NCBI RefSeq assembly: GCF_003259435.1
Contig: NZ_QLMA01000005.1
Coordinates: 124,001-188,000, forward strand
Length of the DNA stretch: 64,000 nt
Direction: 5' to 3'
Origin: Chitinophaga dinghuensis
GTDB taxonomy: Bacteria > Bacteroidota > Bacteroidia > Chitinophagales > Chitinophagaceae
Shown here: in pieces, positions 1-8,331 of the stretch
How positions within the stretch are numbered: the first letter of the stretch is position 1
Layout of the letters: each line of letters begins with the position of its first letter
The notes under the pieces: generated by a model
What the model was told of the DNA's origin: nothing
What the model saw: only the letters and a program-made list of their open reading frames with translations
Databases searched by the model: none
Made by a program: the position numbers and the translations under genes

Positions 1-1032
1 GCTGATGGCCACATCTGCTTGCGTGCGTTGGCCGGTACGCTGCATGGCATTGTTCCAGTTATCGTTCCAGAGCGGGTGAGCGCCTGGCACTATTTTGCCA
101 TCCAGGCCAACAGGCGTAGGATAAGCCGTACCGTAAGGGTTGATGCCGAGATCGCTGACTACATTACTGCTGGCGTATGCAGCAGCCGCGTCTGCCGACA
201 GGCCATTGGTAAGACCCGCATTACGCAAGGCTTCCCAGTACATTTGGAAATAATCATTGGTGCTTACCTGTGCGTAATCTTTCACTGCACGTTTAGAAAA
301 TCCCTGGCTTACCCGGGCATTGATATTCGTACCGTTGCCTTTTCCTTTTTTAGTAGTGATGATGATCACGCCATTAGCGCCGCGGGACCCGTACAGGGCA
401 CTGGAAGCCGCGTCTTTCAATACAGAAATAGACTCGATATCCGAAGGATTGATCGCATTAATACTACCAGTATATGGTGCGCCGTCCACTACATACAGCG
501 GATCAGATGAAGCGTTGATAGATCCCACGCCACGGATGCGGATCGTCGCATCAGTACCTGGTTGTCCGCTCTGGGCAGTGCTTTGCACACCGGCTACCTG
601 TCCTTGCAGACCGCGGGAAACGCTGGAGATCTGGCGATCTTCCAATTCTGCCCCTTTAATCTGTGAAACGGAACCCGTCAGCGAGTTTTTCTTACCAGTA
701 CCGTAAGCGATCACCACTACCTCGTCAATTTCTTTGCTGGCAGATTCCAGTGAAATACGTATAGGCGCAGTCGTTATGGCTACTTCCTGTGGTTTCATAC
801 CTATAAAACTCACCACCAGCGTAGTTGCTGAAGGATCGGTGACATCCAGTTTAAAAGTGCCTTCCGCATTGGTGGCAGTACCTTTGGTAGTACCTTTTAC
901 CACCACTGTTGCTCCTGGCAACGGCGCTTTATCTATGGCCGAGAATACTGTTCCCGTAACTGTGCGTGTTTGTGCAGCACCCAGTAATGGGCCCAGCACC
1001 ACGAGAAAAATTAAAAGTAATCGTTGTAGCAT
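1..1032 (-). CDS. SusC/RagA-family TonB-linked outer membrane receptor, N-terminal part (runs off left edge)
   Basis: This is the first 344 codons of a SusC-type receptor; the barrel lies beyond the window. A signal peptide (about residues 1-20, ending GAA before Q21) is followed by a carboxypeptidase-regulatory-like domain (about 22-100). A DEVVVIAYGTGKK-type junction at 103-115 leads into the TonB plug, with the family motifs DPLYVVDG (about 177-184) and LKDAASSALYGSRGANGV (205-222). SusC proteins import oligosaccharides or peptides together with a SusD lipoprotein, which would normally lie just downstream, outside this window. The ATG at 1030-1032 is followed directly by the signal peptide. 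Substrate cannot be told from this part. Confidence 0.93.
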   Translation of the reverse strand, partial: MLQRLLLIFLVVLGPLLGAAQTRTVTGTVFSAIDKAPLPGATVVVKGTTKGTATNAEGTFKLDVTDPSATTLVVSFIGMKPQEVAITTAPIRISLESASKEIDEVVVIAYGTGKKNSLTGSVSQIKGAELEDRQISSVSRGLQGQVAGVQSTAQSGQPGTDATIRIRGVGSINASSDPLYVVDGAPYTGSINAINPSDIESISVLKDAASSALYGSRGANGVIIITTKKGKGNGTNINARVSQGFSKRAVKDYAQVSTNDYFQMYWEALRNAGLTNGLSADAAAAYASSNVVSDLGINPYGTAYPTPVGLDGKIVPGAHPLWNDNWNNAMQRTGQRTQADVAIS

Positions 1033-1293
1033 AATATGTTAGTTGTGGAGGTTTTGCTGTTTTCAGAAGCATGGAATATCCACCCCAGCGCCGGTTTGGC
1101 GTTAGGTACCCCAAGCTATGTTTCCCCTATTATTTAATTGCTGTCAGGTGATTGTGTGGCTTTTCAACAATACATTCGGGCGTCGCAACAGTACGACAAG
1201 CATGCAGCACAATGCGGTTGGTTTCTTTGTAATTGGTTTCCTGTCATGAGTTCCGTTTTATTACCCTATTAATTCTATAGACTTATAGGAGCG
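1033..1293 (-). other. Long 5' leader of the susC gene, no ORF or known riboswitch recognised
   Basis: If transcription starts from the promoter at 1294-1324, the susC mRNA carries a leader of roughly 250 nt, much longer than the approximately 20 nt leaders seen elsewhere in this window. It contains a small GC-rich hairpin potential around 1088-1105 (CGCC/GGCG) and no convincing coding frame. I do not recognise a known riboswitch consensus in it. A post-transcriptional control element is possible but inferred only from length. Confidence 0.3.
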
Positions 1294-1324
1294 CAAAGCT
1301 AGTGGTTATTCCGTAATCAACAAA
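1294..1324 (-). promoter_or_regulatory. Bacteroidota sigma-70 promoter for susC
   Basis: On the minus strand a -33 TTTG (1324-1321) is followed after exactly 19 bases by TAGCTTTG (1301-1294), a perfect match to the Bacteroidota TTTG-N19-TAnnTTTG promoter. It lies just downstream of the transporter gene end and points at susC. It is the only promoter in this window where I found both boxes intact. Confidence 0.7.
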
Positions 1325-1350
1325 AGAAATGTTAAAAAAGTTGCCGAAAA

Positions 1351-3066
1351 TTATTTTCCATGACTCATGAGGAGTACAATAATAACCCCTGAAGTAGTGA
1401 GGGTAATATTGGCCACTGCATAGGCCACGGTATAGCCTAGTGCGGGCACCTTACTATTCAGCGCATCCTGTACTGCCAATAGCGGGGCCGACTCGTCATG
1501 CGCGCCAGCACAGGCTCCCAGCCCTACTGCCGGATGAAATCTGAAGACATATTTAGAAAGAAAAAGTGCCAGTACCATAGGAGAAAGACTTAATACGATC
1601 CCGGCGAGAAAGAGAGTGATGCCTTCTTGTTTTAATCCGGTAAGGAATCCTTCACTGGAAGTGAGTCCTACGATTGCAATAAATACATGCAGGCCAAGTT
1701 TTGCCAGCACCCATTGGGAAGAAGGGGGAATAAATCCGAAAGTGGGACGTGCGCTGCGCAACCATCCGAAGAAGAGTCCTGCGATGAGCGAACCTCCGCT
1801 GGTACTAAGTTCCAGGGGCACCTTCCCTACTTTCACGGACAGCGCGCCTACCAGCGTACCGATCACAATACCTCCGGCCAGGTAAATGATATCCGTTTCC
1901 ACGCCTGTTTTCTCTTTGAACCCAAGGAGTTTGATGGCTCTGTCCAGATCCTGTTCGATTCCCACCAGTTCCAGTACATCGCCTTTGGCCAGTACTGTTA
2001 GTGGCGATAAAGGAATTTCAATCCCTGCCCTGGTGAGTTTGCGGACGCTGATACCTCTGAAACTTGGCTCTGCTGCGAGCCTGCGTATATGATGCCCCAC
2101 CATTCGTTTATTCGTCACGTATACCATGGCATCTTGCACGGGAAAAGTAAGTAGTTCTACGTCTGCTACTTCTTTACCCAGGAGTGCATCTGCACCGATT
2201 GCGGAGACACGTTGTCCGCCAGCGGCCACGATATCTCCGGCATGGAGTAGTAAATCCGGCGTTACTGGGAGTAGTCGTCCTTCCCGGCGTACGCGCAGCA
2301 TCCAGAGGATACGGCCTTTTGCTTTGAGGGAGTCTTCCAGTTCAGTAACGGTTTTACCATCGCCGATAATATCTCTGCTGAGGAGGTATGCGCGGAAAGC
2401 TACTTTATCATAGGCGTTTGTGGGTCCTCCTTGCTCTTCTGTGGCTGATTCGGCCAGTTTGGCTTCCAGTTGCTTAGTTTCTTCAATTAGTTTAGCCCTG
2501 CTGCCAGACATAAACCAGGGACCAATGACAGAGAGGAACCAACTGGTACCGGCGGTACCGAAGATATACGTCACGGCGTAAGCCACGGGTATCTGATCCA
2601 GGTATTTGGATTTTTCGAAATCGGGGATATTCAGATCCTTGATACTATTAGAGGCCACCCCGATGATAGCGGAGCAGGTATTGGCGCCTGACATGAAACC
2701 GGCGGCAGTACCTATTTCAAAGCGTAAGATGGAAGAGATGATCCAACATAATATCAAGCTGCTAACGCAAACAATAAATGAAAACAATGCAATAGGCATC
2801 CCATCTTTTTTCAGAGCCTGGAAAAATTGGGGGCCAATGCCATAGCCGGTACAGAACAGGAAGAAGAGAAAGAAAATTGCTTTGGAGCCGTCGGGGATCG
2901 GGATATGATAAGTGCCGATGAAAATACCTACGAGCAGTACGCCAGTAACGGTTCCCAGGGTGAAGCCTTTTATATGTACTTTGCCAATCAGGTACCCTAA
3001 CATAAGGGTTAACATCACGGCAATTTCAGGGTATTTGCGGAGGGTGTGAATGAGCCATTCGAACAT
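1351..3066 (-). CDS. AspT/YidE/YbjL-family (aspartate-alanine exchanger type) transporter with RCK_C domains
   Basis: A 571-residue polytopic inner-membrane protein with two membrane halves flanking a soluble centre. The first half carries GYGIGPQFF (about 74-82) and GFMSGANTCSAIIG (123-136); the second has the related VGLGACAGAHDESAPL near the end. The middle (about 205-370) looks like two TrkA-C (RCK_C) ligand-binding domains. This order is the signature of the aspartate:alanine exchanger family, whose members exchange small carboxylates or amino acids; the substrate here is unknown. I chose the ATG at 3066 over an upstream TTG two codons earlier. It lies 71 bp after rnhA in the same direction. 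Confidence 0.88.
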   Translation of the reverse strand: MFEWLIHTLRKYPEIAVMLTLMLGYLIGKVHIKGFTLGTVTGVLLVGIFIGTYHIPIPDGSKAIFFLFFLFCTGYGIGPQFFQALKKDGMPIALFSFIVCVSSLILCWIISSILRFEIGTAAGFMSGANTCSAIIGVASNSIKDLNIPDFEKSKYLDQIPVAYAVTYIFGTAGTSWFLSVIGPWFMSGSRAKLIEETKQLEAKLAESATEEQGGPTNAYDKVAFRAYLLSRDIIGDGKTVTELEDSLKAKGRILWMLRVRREGRLLPVTPDLLLHAGDIVAAGGQRVSAIGADALLGKEVADVELLTFPVQDAMVYVTNKRMVGHHIRRLAAEPSFRGISVRKLTRAGIEIPLSPLTVLAKGDVLELVGIEQDLDRAIKLLGFKEKTGVETDIIYLAGGIVIGTLVGALSVKVGKVPLELSTSGGSLIAGLFFGWLRSARPTFGFIPPSSQWVLAKLGLHVFIAIVGLTSSEGFLTGLKQEGITLFLAGIVLSLSPMVLALFLSKYVFRFHPAVGLGACAGAHDESAPLLAVQDALNSKVPALGYTVAYAVANITLTTSGVIIVLLMSHGK

Positions 3067-3069
3067 AAG

Positions 3070-3109
3070 CAATAGTTGAATTGTCGGAATAATTACAACT
3101 CAACTATTG
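3070..3109. repeat. 10-bp inverted repeat between rnhA and the transporter gene
   Basis: CAATAGTTGA (3070-3079) and its exact complement TCAACTATTG (3100-3109) flank a 20-base AT-rich spacer immediately before the transporter start. There is no T-run after it on the minus strand, so a simple intrinsic terminator is unlikely; an operator or a processing hairpin is possible. Confidence 0.4.
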
Positions 3110-3137
3110 AATTGGTTCTCTTTGGGTGTGCAGCAGA

Positions 3138-3599
3138 TTATCCGTTGCCGCTTTCAAAGCCGGTGTCGATCAGCCAGTTGCCGCTATCGGCGGCTTGTGT
3201 GGCCAGTTCATCACAACGGTTGTTGAAAGGATTGGTGGCATGGCCTTTCACCCAATTCATTTTTACTTTATGCTTGCGATAGAGCGGAATAAACCGCATC
3301 CAGAGATCTTTATTTTTTTTGTCTTTGAAGCCTGTTTTCACCCAGCCCCAGATCCAACCTTTTTCTATACTGTCCACGACGTATTTACTGTCGGTATACA
3401 CGGTGATGTCGAGACCTTCCCTGGTGAGGACTTCCAGGCCGGTGATAACGGCCAGTAGTTCCATGCGGTTATTGGTTGTTTTACGGTATCCCTGGGACAA
3501 TTCCTTTCTTACGGTTCCCCACATGAGAATCACGCCGTAACCGCCAGGACCGGGGTTACCGCGTGATGCTCCGTCTGTATATATGATGAGTTCAGCCAT
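3138..3599 (-). CDS. rnhA: Ribonuclease HI
   Basis: A 153-residue RNase HI that cleaves the RNA strand of RNA-DNA hybrids, a normal length for the stand-alone bacterial enzyme. The catalytic set is intact: D9 in TDGASRGNPGPGG, E47 in NNRMELLAVI, D70 in YTDSKYV, the flexible-loop H120 and D130 in NRCDELA. The ATG at 3599 is followed at once by the first beta strand. It sits 31 bp downstream of the acyl-CoA carboxylase gene, probably on the same transcript. Confidence 0.97.
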   Translation of the reverse strand: MAELIIYTDGASRGNPGPGGYGVILMWGTVRKELSQGYRKTTNNRMELLAVITGLEVLTREGLDITVYTDSKYVVDSIEKGWIWGWVKTGFKDKKNKDLWMRFIPLYRKHKVKMNWVKGHATNPFNNRCDELATQAADSGNWLIDTGFESGNG

Positions 3600-3630
3600 T
3601 CGGCGAAGATAGTGGATTCACACATTATTC

Positions 3631-5268
3631 CTACACCTGGAATACGCCTACATTGAAGGATTGCTCAATGGGGGCGTTTTCCGCCGCTTTGATTCCTTCG
3701 GATATGCGTTTACGTGTGTCCACCGGATCGATGATATCATCTACCCACAATCTTGCTGCCGCATAGTATGGAGTAGTTTGAGCAGTATACTTTTCAGTGA
3801 TAGCTGCCAGTAATTTGTTTTCTTCTTCAGGGGAGATTTCTTCTCCTTTAGCCTTTAGCGATGCAACCTGTATTTGTAGTAATGTTTTGGCGGCCTGTTC
3901 TCCTCCCATTACTGCGATTTTAGCAGTGGGCCAGGCATAAATGAAACGGGGGTCATAGGCTTTTCCGCACATAGCGTAGTTTCCTGCGCCATAGGAATTA
4001 CCGATGACGATAGTGATTTTGGGTACTACAGAATTGGCCACTGCATTCACGAGTTTTGCGCCATCTTTGATGATGCCGGCATGTTCGCTTCTGCTGCCCA
4101 CCATAAAACCGGTAACATCCTGGAGGAATACCAGTGGAATTTTTTTCTGATTGCAGTTCATGATAAAGCGTGCGGCCTTGTCGGCTGAATCATTATAGAT
4201 CACGCCTCCCATTTGCATTTCGCCTTTGCGGCTTTTTACAATTTTGCGTTGGTTGGCCACGATGCCTACTGCCCAGCCATCGATGCGGGCGTAGCCGCAG
4301 AGGATACTTTTTCCGTAATCTTCCTTATACTGATCAAACTCGGAACCATCTACCAGTCGGCTGATGATATCCAGCATATCATAAGGTTTGGTACTTTCTG
4401 CGGGCATTAGTTTGTACAGATCTTCTGCGGGGAATGAGGGCGCTACCGGGGCGATGCGGTCGTACCCTGCGCCGGTATTATGACCGATTTTGCCAACGAT
4501 ATGTTTGATGCGATCCAGGCATTCTTCATCCGATTTGAATTTGTAGTCGGCTATTCCGGAGATTTCCGTGTGGGTAACGGCGCCGCCTAACGTTTCCGCA
4601 TCTACGTCTTCGCCTATAGCGGCTTTTACGAGGTAAGGGCCGGCGAGGAAGATAGACCCGTTTCCTTCCACCATGAGTACTTCGTCGGACATGATTGGGA
4701 GATACGCGCCTCCTGCCACACAACTGCCCATTACAGCGGCGATTTGGGTGATGCCCATAGCGGACATGCGTGCATTGTTGCGGAAGATACGACCGAAGTG
4801 TTCTTTATCCGGGAAGATTTCATCCTGCATGGGGAGGAATACGCCTGCGCTGTCTACCAGATAGATTACGGGTAATCTGTTTTCCATGGCGATTTCCTGC
4901 AGGCGGAGGTTTTTCTTGCCTGTCAGTGGGAACCAGGCTCCCGCTTTTACTGTCATGTCGTTGGCCACGATCATGCACTGACGTCCGCTTACATAGCCGA
5001 TGCCTGCGACGGTTCCGGCAGCGGGGCAGCCGCCATATTCGGGGTACATGTCGTAAGCGGCGAATGCGCCAATTTCCGTAAATGTGGAATCCTTATCGAT
5101 CAGGTAAGCAATGCGTTCACGGGCAGTTAACTTACCGCGTTGCCTTACCTTCTCCAGGCTTTTTTTGCCACCGCCCTGTTCAATGACACCAAGGCGCTGT
5201 TTCATTGTACTTACGGCCAGACGAATGGAATCTTCGTTTTTGTTGCTTTCCAGTTCCAGTTGATTCAT
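3631..5268 (-). CDS. Acyl-CoA carboxylase beta (carboxyltransferase) subunit, methylcrotonyl/propionyl-CoA type
   Basis: A 545-residue carboxyltransferase subunit of a biotin-dependent acyl-CoA carboxylase. It has the paired crotonase-like halves of the family: the N-terminal half with GKLTARERI, GGCPAAGTVAGIG and MGSCVAGGAYLP, and the C-terminal half with LVFLQDVTGFMVG, NSYGAGNYAMCG and AVMGGEQAAK. The TARERI/YPEYGG pattern resembles methylcrotonyl-CoA carboxylase (leucine breakdown) more than PccB, but substrate assignment is tentative. No biotin carboxylase alpha subunit is in the window. The ATG at 5268 was preferred over a TTG 13 codons upstream. Divergent from the DinB gene. Confidence 0.9.
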   Translation of the reverse strand: MNQLELESNKNEDSIRLAVSTMKQRLGVIEQGGGKKSLEKVRQRGKLTARERIAYLIDKDSTFTEIGAFAAYDMYPEYGGCPAAGTVAGIGYVSGRQCMIVANDMTVKAGAWFPLTGKKNLRLQEIAMENRLPVIYLVDSAGVFLPMQDEIFPDKEHFGRIFRNNARMSAMGITQIAAVMGSCVAGGAYLPIMSDEVLMVEGNGSIFLAGPYLVKAAIGEDVDAETLGGAVTHTEISGIADYKFKSDEECLDRIKHIVGKIGHNTGAGYDRIAPVAPSFPAEDLYKLMPAESTKPYDMLDIISRLVDGSEFDQYKEDYGKSILCGYARIDGWAVGIVANQRKIVKSRKGEMQMGGVIYNDSADKAARFIMNCNQKKIPLVFLQDVTGFMVGSRSEHAGIIKDGAKLVNAVANSVVPKITIVIGNSYGAGNYAMCGKAYDPRFIYAWPTAKIAVMGGEQAAKTLLQIQVASLKAKGEEISPEEENKLLAAITEKYTAQTTPYYAAARLWVDDIIDPVDTRKRISEGIKAAENAPIEQSFNVGVFQV

Positions 5269-5325
5269 AACCAGGTTTTTTTGTAAATTACGAATAACGA
5301 GTATCAATTCCTTAATCTTTCAGGT

Positions 5326-5784
5326 ATGTCATTTACAAAACATGTAGCCAATTCACTGGAAAGTCTTTATAATGGCGAACCCTGGATAGGGGTTACTTTT
5401 AAGGAACATCTTATCCGCATTGATGCGGATAAAGCTGTAAAGCGATTCCAGGATTCCAACTGCATCTGGCAAATCGTTAATCACCTCATTTACTGGCATC
5501 AACGGGTAGAGCGTTATATGCACAATGAAGCGCCTGAGCAGGACGGGGATTTGCCCGATTTTTATCTCCCGGATAATCATGGGCCGGATAACTGGCATGG
5601 TACTATACAGCGGCTGGAACATTCCTTTACCAGTATAGTGAAGTCTGTCCGCTCCTTTCCGGAAGCCGAACTGTTTGATGTATTTCCGGGTACGGATAAT
5701 ACCGCTATCTACTATCTACAGGGCCTGACAGACCATGATTCCTATCATCTGGGGCAGATTGTGTTACTGCACCGTTATGCCTGA
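5326..5784 (+). CDS. DinB/YfiT-superfamily protein
   Basis: A 152-residue four-helix-bundle protein of the DinB superfamily, many of which bind a divalent metal through three histidines and act as thiol-dependent transferases. Candidate ligands are H53 (in VNHLIYWH) and the C-terminal H137 and H141 (DHDSYHLGQIVLLHR), the usual spacing. The actual reaction in this subfamily is not established. It is monocistronic, divergent from the carboxylase gene with 57 bp between the starts. Confidence 0.8.
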   Translation: MSFTKHVANSLESLYNGEPWIGVTFKEHLIRIDADKAVKRFQDSNCIWQIVNHLIYWHQRVERYMHNEAPEQDGDLPDFYLPDNHGPDNWHGTIQRLEHSFTSIVKSVRSFPEAELFDVFPGTDNTAIYYLQGLTDHDSYHLGQIVLLHRYA

Positions 5785-5813
5785 GGCTATAACAGTGACG
5801 GCTATCTGAAAAA

Positions 5814-6743
5814 TCACATCAGGTCCATATCATAACGTTGCTCATATAATTGCTGGCCCCAAAGCTGGAGCAGCTTCTCCCCTGTTTTCCTGAATCCCAT
5901 CTGCTTATACAGTGCGATGGCGGAGGTTTGCATACTGGTGGTCATGAGGTACACTGTCTGGAATTGCTTTTCCTTACAGAAGGCCAGTGCGTCGGTCAGG
6001 AGTTTTTTTCCGAGACCGCGGCCTCGATAATCCGGATGTACCAGGAACCATCTCAGCTGGGCGAGTCTTCCTGCGCCCAGGATAGCCACGCATGCGATAA
6101 TTTTGCCCCCTTCCGTTGCCAGGAAGAGGCGATCTTTTGCCGGCGAGTAGCTGGCTACGAATTCATAGAATGTTTTACAGACATAGGCTTCAAATTCCAG
6201 GTTGTATTCTTTTTCCCTGGCATAGAGATCGCCATGCAGGTGGATCAGATAACCAATATCGCCGGGGAGGATATTATTTCGGAAGATGATACCTTCTCCT
6301 GCGCTGTCCTGGTCTTTCCCCAGGAGGCGTCGGATGGTATTCATGGCGGCTCCCAGTTGGTTCTGCTGTTGCTGACTAAGCGGGGCGATGAGGCGCAGGA
6401 TATCTTCCCGGCTTTCCTGGTGGAGGGTAGTCAATAAGGCTTCACCATCCGGGGTAAGTCCGAGGGTAAAGCTGCGGGCATCTGTGGGGGCCGGAATCCG
6501 GATAATCAGTCCCTGTTGCTGCAGGGAGCGAACGATACGTGTCAGGTATCCGGGATCGGTGCCAGTAGCGGTTGCCAGCTGGCCGGCATTGGGATGATTA
6601 CCACGGGCTATTTCGTACAAAATGCGGAGTTCTGCTCCCGACAGTGGCTGACGGGTACGATGATTATTCAGGAGGGCGGCTATCTCCTCGTAAAATCCGT
6701 TAAAATTCAAAATCGTATCGGCCAGGTTATTCATGTCAGGCAT
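5814..6743 (-). CDS. MarR-type HTH regulator fused to GNAT N-acetyltransferase
   Basis: A 309-residue fusion. Residues about 30-150 form a MarR winged helix (LSGAELRILYEIARG, then a recognition helix around TDPGYLTRIVRSLQQQG and wing ARSFTLGLTPDG). Residues about 160-305 form a GNAT domain with the acetyl-CoA loop PDYRGRGLGKKLL. Such fusions are common in Bacteroidota; the acetylation substrate is unknown. I start at the ATG at 6743; a second ATG lies at 6734 and only a TTG lies further upstream. It is divergent from the sodium/solute symporter and probably controls itself and that gene through the TTTGA repeats between them. A second such fusion lies at 40821-41783. Confidence 0.88.
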   Translation of the reverse strand: MPDMNNLADTILNFNGFYEEIAALLNNHRTRQPLSGAELRILYEIARGNHPNAGQLATATGTDPGYLTRIVRSLQQQGLIIRIPAPTDARSFTLGLTPDGEALLTTLHQESREDILRLIAPLSQQQQNQLGAAMNTIRRLLGKDQDSAGEGIIFRNNILPGDIGYLIHLHGDLYAREKEYNLEFEAYVCKTFYEFVASYSPAKDRLFLATEGGKIIACVAILGAGRLAQLRWFLVHPDYRGRGLGKKLLTDALAFCKEKQFQTVYLMTTSMQTSAIALYKQMGFRKTGEKLLQLWGQQLYEQRYDMDLM

Positions 6744-6799
6744 AGCGAGTTGTTTATCAATAAAAATTACAATATAATTTGACAACAGCAAATTTTTTA

Positions 6800-6814
6800 T
6801 TTGACAAAATCAAA
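6800..6814. promoter_or_regulatory. Candidate MarR operator (TTTGA-N5-TCAAA) between divergent genes
   Basis: A perfect inverted repeat TTTGA-CAAAA-TCAAA occupies 6800-6814. The half-site word TTTGACA also occurs at 6778-6784 and 6852-6858, the last overlapping the symporter promoter box. This arrangement between a MarR-type gene and a transporter is what an autoregulatory MarR operator looks like; binding is inferred. Confidence 0.4.
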
Positions 6815-6847
6815 CAATAGAAGTAGAAAAAACTAAAGCTGATTCCA

Positions 6848-6855
6848 TATATTTG
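6848..6855 (+). promoter_or_regulatory. -7 box TATATTTG of the sodium/solute symporter gene
   Basis: TATATTTG matches the Bacteroidota TAnnTTTG -7 element and ends 21 bases before the symporter ATG. No clear -33 TTTG is present, and the box overlaps a TTTGACA repeat, consistent with a repressor-controlled promoter. Confidence 0.4.
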
Positions 6856-6876
6856 ACATCTTACTAAAACGGATAC

Positions 6877-8331
6877 ATGTCGCCAGCGTTATTATTTTCA
6901 TTTGTCGTTGCTTATTTCATCATTCTGCTGATTGTAGCCTGGTATACCGGGCGTAATTCAAACAATGAATCTTTCTTCATCGGTAACCGAAACAGTAACT
7001 GGATGCTGGTTGCTTTCGGGATGATTGGTACTTCTTTGAGCGGGGTTACTTTTGTGAGTGTGCCTGGGGCGGTAGGCAAGGATGCCTTTACCTATTTCCA
7101 GATCACGCTGGGTTACCTGATTGGGTATCTGACCATTGCCTATGTATTGATTCCACTGTACTATCGGTTGCAGCTGACATCTATTTACAATTATCTGAAT
7201 AATCGGTTTGGGACTGCCTCTTATAAAACCGGCGCGTCCTTCTTCATTCTCTCCAGGACGCTCGGAGCTACGGCCCGACTGTTTCTGGTAGTACGTATTT
7301 TGCAGGAGACCATCCTGCAGAATTTCGGGGTACCTTTTGCCGTAACCACCCTTATCATCCTGGCGATGATCCTGGTGTATACCTATGAAGGCGGGGTAAA
7401 GACCATTGTGTATACGGATACCTTGCAGACCACTTGTATGCTGGCGGGATTGATTATTTGTGTGTTTTACATCCTGCATACGATGAACCTGGGCTTTGGC
7501 GAGAGTATTGCGGCCATGAAGGAAAGAGGGTTGACGAATATATTTGTGACAGATCCTAACAGCAAGTTGTTTTTTGTCAAGCAGATTATAGCCGGGGCCT
7601 TTATCACCATTACCATGACGGGGCTGGACCAGGAGATGATGCAGAAAAACATTTCTGTTACTACGGTAAAAGATTCCCAGAAGAACGTGGTGGTATTAGG
7701 ATTCATCATGCTGATAGTGATTGGGCTGTTCCTGTTTTTGGGAGGCTTGTTATATCTGTATGGCGCATCACAGGGCGTTAATGCTACCGGAGATAAAATC
7801 TTCCCAGAGCTGGCACTGCATCATATGCCGCCAGCGATTTCTGTGATCTTCATTATTGCGTTGATCTCTGCCCTCTTTCCGAGTGCAGATGGGGCTATGA
7901 CGGCGCTGACATCGTCTTTCTGTATAGATATCCTGGGTATTCAACGCAGGGCTGACTGGTCGCCGGAGAAGCAGAAAAAAGTACGTCAGCGGGTTCACCT
8001 GATGATGGCGTTTATTTTCCTTTTGTTTGTAATGGTATTTGAATGGATCAACAATCAGAGCATGATTGGGGTGATTCTGAAAATTGCCGCATATACCTAT
8101 GGTCCGCTGCTGGGGTTATTTACCTTTGGTATTTTCACCAAGCGTGTTGTGAATGACAAGTTGGTGCCGTTAGTTTGTGTGGTGGCGCCTTTGCTCTGCC
8201 TGGTGGTGGATAATAATCAACATAGACTTTTTGGTAATTTCGAGATTGGGCTGGAGCTGCTGGTGATCAATGGCTTCTTCACTTTCCTGGGATTACTGCT
8301 GATATCCCGCAAAGCGGAATCCGTGGCCTAA
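6877..8331 (+). CDS. Sodium:solute symporter (SSS) family transporter
   Basis: A 484-residue inner-membrane protein with about 13 hydrophobic segments. The N-terminus has the SSS pattern: a first helix, then YTGRNSNNESFFIGNRNSNW, then GMIGTSLSGVTFVSVPG in helix 2. The conserved RFGTASYKTGAS and SALFPSADGAMTALTSSF segments follow; the latter corresponds to the Na+-binding helix. SSS members couple Na+ entry to uptake of sugars, amino acids or sialic acids; the substrate is not predictable. Its stop overlaps the stop of the convergent K+ channel gene by 4 bp. Divergent from the MarR-GNAT fusion. Confidence 0.92.
   Translation: MSPALLFSFVVAYFIILLIVAWYTGRNSNNESFFIGNRNSNWMLVAFGMIGTSLSGVTFVSVPGAVGKDAFTYFQITLGYLIGYLTIAYVLIPLYYRLQLTSIYNYLNNRFGTASYKTGASFFILSRTLGATARLFLVVRILQETILQNFGVPFAVTTLIILAMILVYTYEGGVKTIVYTDTLQTTCMLAGLIICVFYILHTMNLGFGESIAAMKERGLTNIFVTDPNSKLFFVKQIIAGAFITITMTGLDQEMMQKNISVTTVKDSQKNVVVLGFIMLIVIGLFLFLGGLLYLYGASQGVNATGDKIFPELALHHMPPAISVIFIIALISALFPSADGAMTALTSSFCIDILGIQRRADWSPEKQKKVRQRVHLMMAFIFLLFVMVFEWINNQSMIGVILKIAAYTYGPLLGLFTFGIFTKRVVNDKLVPLVCVVAPLLCLVVDNNQHRLFGNFEIGLELLVINGFFTFLGLLLISRKAESVA

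Noticed and set aside
1033..1293. A known riboswitch (TPP, SAM or preQ1) in the susC leader
   Set aside because: I could not match the conserved cores of these classes, so it is reported only as an unexplained leader.
5850..6437. 195-residue plus-strand frame opposite the MarR-GNAT gene
   Set aside because: It is antisense to a gene with clear MarR and GNAT motifs and has no recognisable domain.
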